Shown here in pieces: positions 58,801-64,000 of a stretch of DNA of 64,000 nucleotides. The notes below the pieces were generated by a model that worked only from the letters and a program-made list of their open reading frames with translations, was not told where the DNA came from and did no database searches. This stretch comes from Hydrangea macrophylla (lineage: Eukaryota; Streptophyta; Magnoliopsida; Cornales; Hydrangeaceae). A program made the translations under genes and the position numbers. How positions within the stretch are numbered: position 1 is the stretch's first letter; every line of letters starts with the position of its first letter. Location of the stretch: the NCBI GenBank assembly GCA_033977485.1, contig CM066984.1, positions 108,533,691 to 108,597,690 on the forward strand, written 5' to 3'.

Positions 58801-61800
58801 TAACTAGTTTATGAGCTTTGCAAAAATTGAACTTAGGGCTTTTTGGGGGAGCTTTTAAAAGCTCTAGAATGGAGCTTTTAAAAGCTCAAGGTTGCCTTTT
58901 GGTTTCATGATGTTTTTTTGTGTCACTTGTACAAAATTATTAAAAAACCTAATAATAAATTTCATAAGCTACTTTTAAAAAGCTGCGTGGGGGCCAAACT
59001 AAGCCTTAATGTGACAAATGACAACAAAAGAAATAGTGGCTTTTTCTCACCTTTTACTAAGCATGTTGTTTATCTCCTCTTCAACATTGTAGTCATCAAA
59101 AAGAGGAGTTCTTTTGTGGTATAACTCAACTCTATCACAGAGATCAGGAGCTATATCCTGAAGATAGTTTGTAACCTGAACATATCACATAGTAGAAATT
59201 AGATATCACAGCACATAAAAAACTAATTTATCACTGCACAATTACAAAGATTCCCATCTTTACCATCACGCATTAATTGTTTTTCACCATATGCAACAGC
59301 TCGTTCTACAACCCTAGTGATTCAAACGATCATCTGCTGTGTTATGTAAGTAAGGTAATTCCACCATCCTAGATGCCCATGATGAGTATAACCACTAAAG
59401 CATCCTATCAACAAGGCTAATTGTACAAGACTAAGCGCCTGAGGTGGTTAATTTGACAAATATGAAAATCTGAAAAAGCTTGCGTATGCAACCTATGAAG
59501 ATTTTCCATGTTCATCTCTAGCATGGCAGTAGATGATGTCAGACTCAACATAGAGTCTCGACAGCCGATCACAAGAACATGCTAGTGTTATTCCTTTTGT
59601 TGGACCTTCTAATCACCAAGTTGATTCATCCACACCCTAAACGTGGATATCACCCATTAAACCTAACCCAATAAAAAAAATCCTGCAGTAAACTTATTCA
59701 TTTAATCAATTTTCTGTCTCAACTACCTTCATTTGTGTTTGTTAACCATCCTACTGTGCAACAAGTTTATGCAGAAGCAGCAGAACAAGGAAGGAAATAC
59801 ACCACTTGCTCTTGCCTCTCATCATCTTAAAAGAAAAAAGAAAAAAAGAAAAGAAAAAAGAAAGAGATGAAAAATACACAAGTTGCGTATTCGCAACGCG
59901 GATAAATGGGTTGAAATTGGAGTTGTGTGGCGTTGAACATAAATCAATTCAATGTTATTTCATCTTTGTGCCTTTATGCACAATTCCAATTCCATGTTGT
60001 CAAACAATGTTTTCATGGTTAAGCTGCCCCAGTAACACCACCCTCATTGGTCTTAGCAGATTTCATACCTCGTGATACGTCCTTGGAGAATCAACTACCA
60101 TGCTCTTTACCTGAAGACAAGCCATATTAAAGAGCAATATTAAATAAGTCACATTACAGAGCACGGATGAGAACAAGATTACTCTAGAAGGTGAATAACA
60201 TGAAAACATGTTCACCTTCTCATTAAAATAATCCTGGACAACCGAGAGTGTTTGAGCCATTGCCCTATGCAAAATAACAGGAACTGCCCCCTCCACACCT
60301 TCATCAGCAGCAAGAGCTGCAGATTTTGCATGTTCCGTTATATCTTTCCAAGTTGAAAGCAAGCCCTCTAAGTCCTTCTGCAATTCTTCCAATGAATGAC
60401 CCGCAGCAACAGTCCGTACAGTGAGACCAAATCCCAGAGGTTGCAAAGTTTTGGCTATGACTCTCAACCGTGTACGCTCAACACCAGATATTTTCTTTGA
60501 AATTCCAATGCTATTGCTACGAGAACTCAAAACCTGCAAAGACATATGATGACTGAAATCCAGCAATAACAAATCAATGGTGCAATCAACAATGCACAAG
60601 AAAGAGTAGAGTAAAAAAATTTAGCATAAGCAAGAAATGTACCCAAAATCGGCTCCTTAACTTTGGATAAGCCGTCAGTGTGGGGCCCTTTGTGCCCAAT
60701 CCCTCTTTAGCAACTTGTACAATTAACTTAGTGCCTTTCTGAACTTGGGCCCACTTACCCTCATCCATGCGATCTTTCATATCTTTGGGATGAGTAGGTT
60801 GTGAATCATTCAAGGATCCTATGTCAAAGTCAGCTTCAACCTCACCAGAACCAACTACACTGCCATTAACGCTTCGATTAAGAACTTCTGGAATATCAAA
60901 GTCATCCTCAATTTCATCTTCCTGAAACTCATCATGCATGTATTGTACCGAGTCATCCTCACTTTCATCCCCCTCAATCACATCAGTGACTTCGGCATCA
61001 TGCGAACTACACTCATTTTCATGGGCTCCAGTATGCTCTTTAAGCATGCCAGACACAAAGCCATTTACTTCTTTTTCCTTTATGTGGTGACCAAATGGAG
61101 AGAATACAAATGGTTCCCTGTTTTTCCTTATGTCCATAAGCGAGGGTCTAGGACTCCCAATATTTACAAATGCACCGCCCATATGGGGAACAAGCTTTGT
61201 GACTACTCCAAGATATACACTATCACACTGCACATTGTTTTTGACAGGTTCCAATAATAACTCTACCAGTTTCTCATCTTCCAGTACAGCAATCCTTTGC
61301 ATTGTACATATAGAAGAATTGATCAATATGAGTGTGGAAACAGAGTCCTCCTGGCAAATCACATCAGTCTCTTCTCCTGGCAACAAATTATCTGTGGCTT
61401 GGCGGCCTTGATCATGAATCTTCAAGTGAGCTGCCTCATCTTCAACAGATACTGTGTTCTTGGGCACATCAGAATCAACTGTGACATTGGACTCAGGCAA
61501 GACGAACGATGATTGGAATAGCCATGGTTCCTCAACAAGCTGGTTTCTTTCGGAGAAAGTGCTAGACGGATCCGATGATTCAGATCCCTCAATAACAGAA
61601 CCAACAGCATGCTCACAGTTGGAGTTGGCTTGAGACTCAAATGCAAATTGGTTTAACGAGTTTGACCCAAAAAAATCATTTTTATGACATTTTACAATTT
61701 CGCCTTCCTCTGTCAAACTACCAGAAGCATTTGAATGTTCAACAGAATGATGGAGGAGCGATGACTGGAGTAACCAGGGCTCCTCAAAAGGCTGCTCAAT

Positions 61801-62956
61801 ATTAATTGAATTAGCTCTTTCATTATCGTAAATCTTAGCCTTCACTGCAAGATCACCCGCAAATTTCTTTGACACCAGAGAATCATTTTTATAGCATTTC
61901 ACAACCTTCTCTTCATCTGTCAAATCACTGGAAACATTTGAGTGTTCAGCAACGTATTAAGCTATGGAGGGCATGAATATGAATTCCATCACAGAAATAA
62001 TACCTCTAGCGGGGGCAGAGATGAAAGGCCGTTGAGAATGGCATGTTTCCTCCATCCATGGCCCCGCTATATGAGCTGGAGGCCATTTCGTATGAAATCT
62101 AATCCATGAATTCCTTAACACGACTTTCCTACTTTGCTTTCCGAGAAACGGTAGTGAGAGAGAAACTTCAGGTCTAGGTCTCCAAAGGATATCGCATGAA
62201 GACCACATATCTTCTTTTAAAAAATAACTACGCTTAAAATTCCTGTCATGATGTATCTGCCAAAACCATGATGTCAATAGATGAACATGTAGTATAACAG
62301 CCCATAGTGTATCCTAACAAATTACCCTAGTTCCATTTGAAACGTGAGAATATACCATCCAACTATGAATTTAAAAAACAAGTAGGATCTTTTTAGTTAT
62401 ACCCCTTTCATCCATTAGTGTTTATGGAATAATCAACCGAAGACAATGTTCAATTCATTGACAGCGGATTGTCACGGCCTTGGTATTTGCCAAGTCCTCC
62501 ACGTGGCACTTAGACGCTCACTTGCCTTGCTAGTTATGCTAAGTCAGCCTACAACCCAAGTATTCAAGAGTTAGCAAGAGAGTGACAAGATGCTTTATTT
62601 CACATCCAACTACCCTAATTTCATTTGGAAAGTCCCAACTAATTAGCCCAGTTCCATTTGAAAGGTGATAATATACAATCCAACTATGACTTCCAAAAAA
62701 TAAGCAGATATACCGCTTTCATCCATTATTAGTGTTGATGCTTGATAGAAGAATAATAATAAACAGAATACAATCTTACGAATCATGGATGTTTTTTTTT
62801 TTTTTTTTAATTATTATTATATATAACTGAATGCTATTATAGTAAATTTCATAATCGAATTAACAAAGGGGGGGAGGGAGGAACCTACCTTCACTTCACC
62901 ATTCCATAAATTAGCAGGTTCGGTTAGAGACATGAGAAGAATAGCATAAAATGAAT
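52793..62956 (-). CDS. RNE: RNase E/G-like plastid ribonuclease (RNE), N-terminus unresolved
   Basis: Exons (minus, 3' to 5'): 52793-52972, 54234-54389, 54742-54861, 55100-55212, 55821-55893, 58013-58160, 59051-59175, 60069-60110, 60216-60533, 60643-61916, 62004-62256, tentative 62889-62956. All phases agree; the 11 firm exons give 933 codons (Arabidopsis RNE is about 1,001 aa). Parts in order: C-terminal half of a CBM20-like domain (LWRPRPEVSLSLPF), acidic linker with repeats ending EEPWL(L/F)QSS, S1-type segment (VVTKLVPHMGGAFVNIG), then the RNase E core. Metal-binding Asp positions are in VSIDVNGG (exon 58013) and IIVVDFIDMV (exon 55821), and a Cys link in EPCTCCHATG. The protein cleaves plastid polycistronic transcripts. 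Transit peptide and the start of CBM20 were not found. Confidence 0.9.
55758..55815. repeat. (GA)n microsatellite beside an RNE splice donor
   Basis: About 58 bp of GA on the + strand starts five bases from the exon at 55821-55893. On the gene strand it is a (TC)n run just inside the intron, after the GTAAGT donor. Confidence 0.95.
58733..59005. mobile_element. MITE in an RNE intron
   Basis: GGCTTAGTTTGGCCCCCA and TGGGGGCCAAACTAAGCC are perfect 18-bp inverted ends of a 273-bp body. The interior has palindromic GAGCTTTTAAAAGCTC repeats. No clear target duplication was found. The GG..TTTGG style suggests a Tourist or hAT type. Confidence 0.8.
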
Positions 62957-63148
62957 CTGACCATCGGCAAAAAATCGAACTTTCTCCCGCACAAAGGTGG
63001 TCCCTAATTTGATTCTTTTCTTCCGATGTAATGGATTTCTTGCTTGAAAAAATCACAATGTGTCAAACCCATCATCCATTTCTATCCTATTCTATTGATA
63101 AGAACTTTGTTTCTGCAACTATAAGGAAAAAATATTAGCAACATTCGT

Positions 63149-63215
<67 letters not shown>

Positions 63216-63256
63216 TGTACCTGCTAGCGCAGCAAGTCCGATAAGGGTTCGTGAAA

Positions 63257-63292
<36 letters not shown>

Positions 63293-64000
63293 TCTCTCCC
63301 CAGTAGAGAAACCTGACTAGCTCGACACAGTAAAGAAAGATAAGGAGGAAGTCTTTCTTGGTATTACATGGAGGGGATAAACTTTAGTTGCTCACTCAGT
63401 CTGCGAACTAAATTTTCTGTAATTTAACTCTAGGCTTCATTTTTATCGTTAGGTTAAATGTGTTTTACCACTGTGTTAAGGTCCATTTTCACTAACTTTT
63501 GTGCTTCAAAGGTAGATATTTAATTTATGTGGTTTTGGATTAAAGTAAAATTGTTAAAATTTTTTTTTAAGATTGATAAAAATTTTAGAATTGACCAAAC
63601 ATGTTAATATTTAACCTCTTTCTTCAAAATTGTGACACAGGAGAGATAGACACATCTTTTAAGAGATTCTATGAAAGTTGTATAAAAATTATCACAAAAA
63701 AATTACCCATAAAATATACCCTTATTGTTTCAATTTCATCTCCGCGACATAATCAGGGGCAAAAGTGAAAGTTTGCCTATTATTTTCCTCAATATCTAAA
63801 CCCCTAAAGGTTAAGCATTATTATTATTATTATTGTTTTTAATTTGGGGTGATGTGGGAGATTTTATGGACGTATTTATATATATTTTGGGCAAAAAAAT
63901 TTTGTATATCATTTTTGCCAATAGTACATTGATATTATGGTAGAATTTAGAATGAAGTTGTACTAGATGTCATTGTAAGTGGTGTAACTGATAAAGTATT
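62957..64000 (-). promoter_or_regulatory. Upstream region of RNE: simple repeats, no clear first exon
   Basis: On the gene strand this should hold the 5' exon(s) and promoter. It contains (GT)n(GA)n at 63147-63213 and (CT)n at 63259-63289, with CTAGCAG|GTACAC (near 63220-63227, minus) a possible donor of a leader exon. The 63300-64000 part is AT-rich with no recognised coding. Confidence 0.45.

Noticed and set aside
62465..62600. LTR fragment suggested by TTGTCACGGCCTTGG in an RNE intron
   Set aside because: Too short, with no second end or coding support.

Overview
The window is nuclear DNA of a flowering plant, most likely a eudicot. Evidence is the large intron-split genes, nested Ty3/gypsy LTR retrotransposons of plant-only lineages, Stowaway/Tourist/hAT miniature transposons, a tRNA-derived SINE and long GA/CT microsatellites. 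No bacterial-type operon, rRNA or tRNA gene was seen.

Bases 1 to about 30,640 are one nested stack of retroelements. The oldest layer is a decayed chromodomain gypsy element (Tekay/Del-like). Its left side begins where an unrelated LTR end (1-1053) is joined to it. Its RT/RNase H boundary is split by an LTR with an internal tandem duplication (2673-10202), which itself contains a reverse-strand solo LTR (4708-7504, target duplication GCAGG). Its 3' LTR (starting 12120) is split by a reverse-strand Tat-like element (12325-28179, TSD TCTGG). The gag of that element is split by a full-length, very young Athila element (13142-26974) whose two 1,626-bp LTRs differ at about four positions by eye.

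Bases 30,640-39,540 hold decayed repeats, a TIR element near 34.1-34.8 kb, a TAA-flanked MITE (35125-35739) and a reverse-strand solo LTR (36363-38793, TSD GTAGA) about 750 bp upstream of the first gene.

Two convergent host genes follow. One is a DHHC protein S-acyltransferase resembling Arabidopsis PAT10 (+ strand, 11 exons, 39545-51793, 345 aa). The other is an RNase E/G-like plastid ribonuclease resembling Arabidopsis RNE (- strand, at least 12 exons, 52793 to about 62956, 5' end not resolved). All exon phases I derived are consistent for both. PAT10 introns carry a SINE, two relatives of one hAT-like MITE family and a Stowaway; an RNE intron carries another MITE.

The most unusual signal is a set of phased arrays of ATCGAT-centred palindromes. 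The Athila LTR has two arrays of six CAATCGATTG sites and its internal region has arrays of six and four, with alternating steps of about 20 and 25 bp (or a constant 21). The solo LTR near PAT10 carries TTCGATCGATTGAA arrays with the same 19/24 stepping. In both LTR types one array lies just upstream of the TATA box and the second about 370-500 bp downstream. A third LTR (1-79) has GGATCGATCC sites just upstream of its TATA-like motif.
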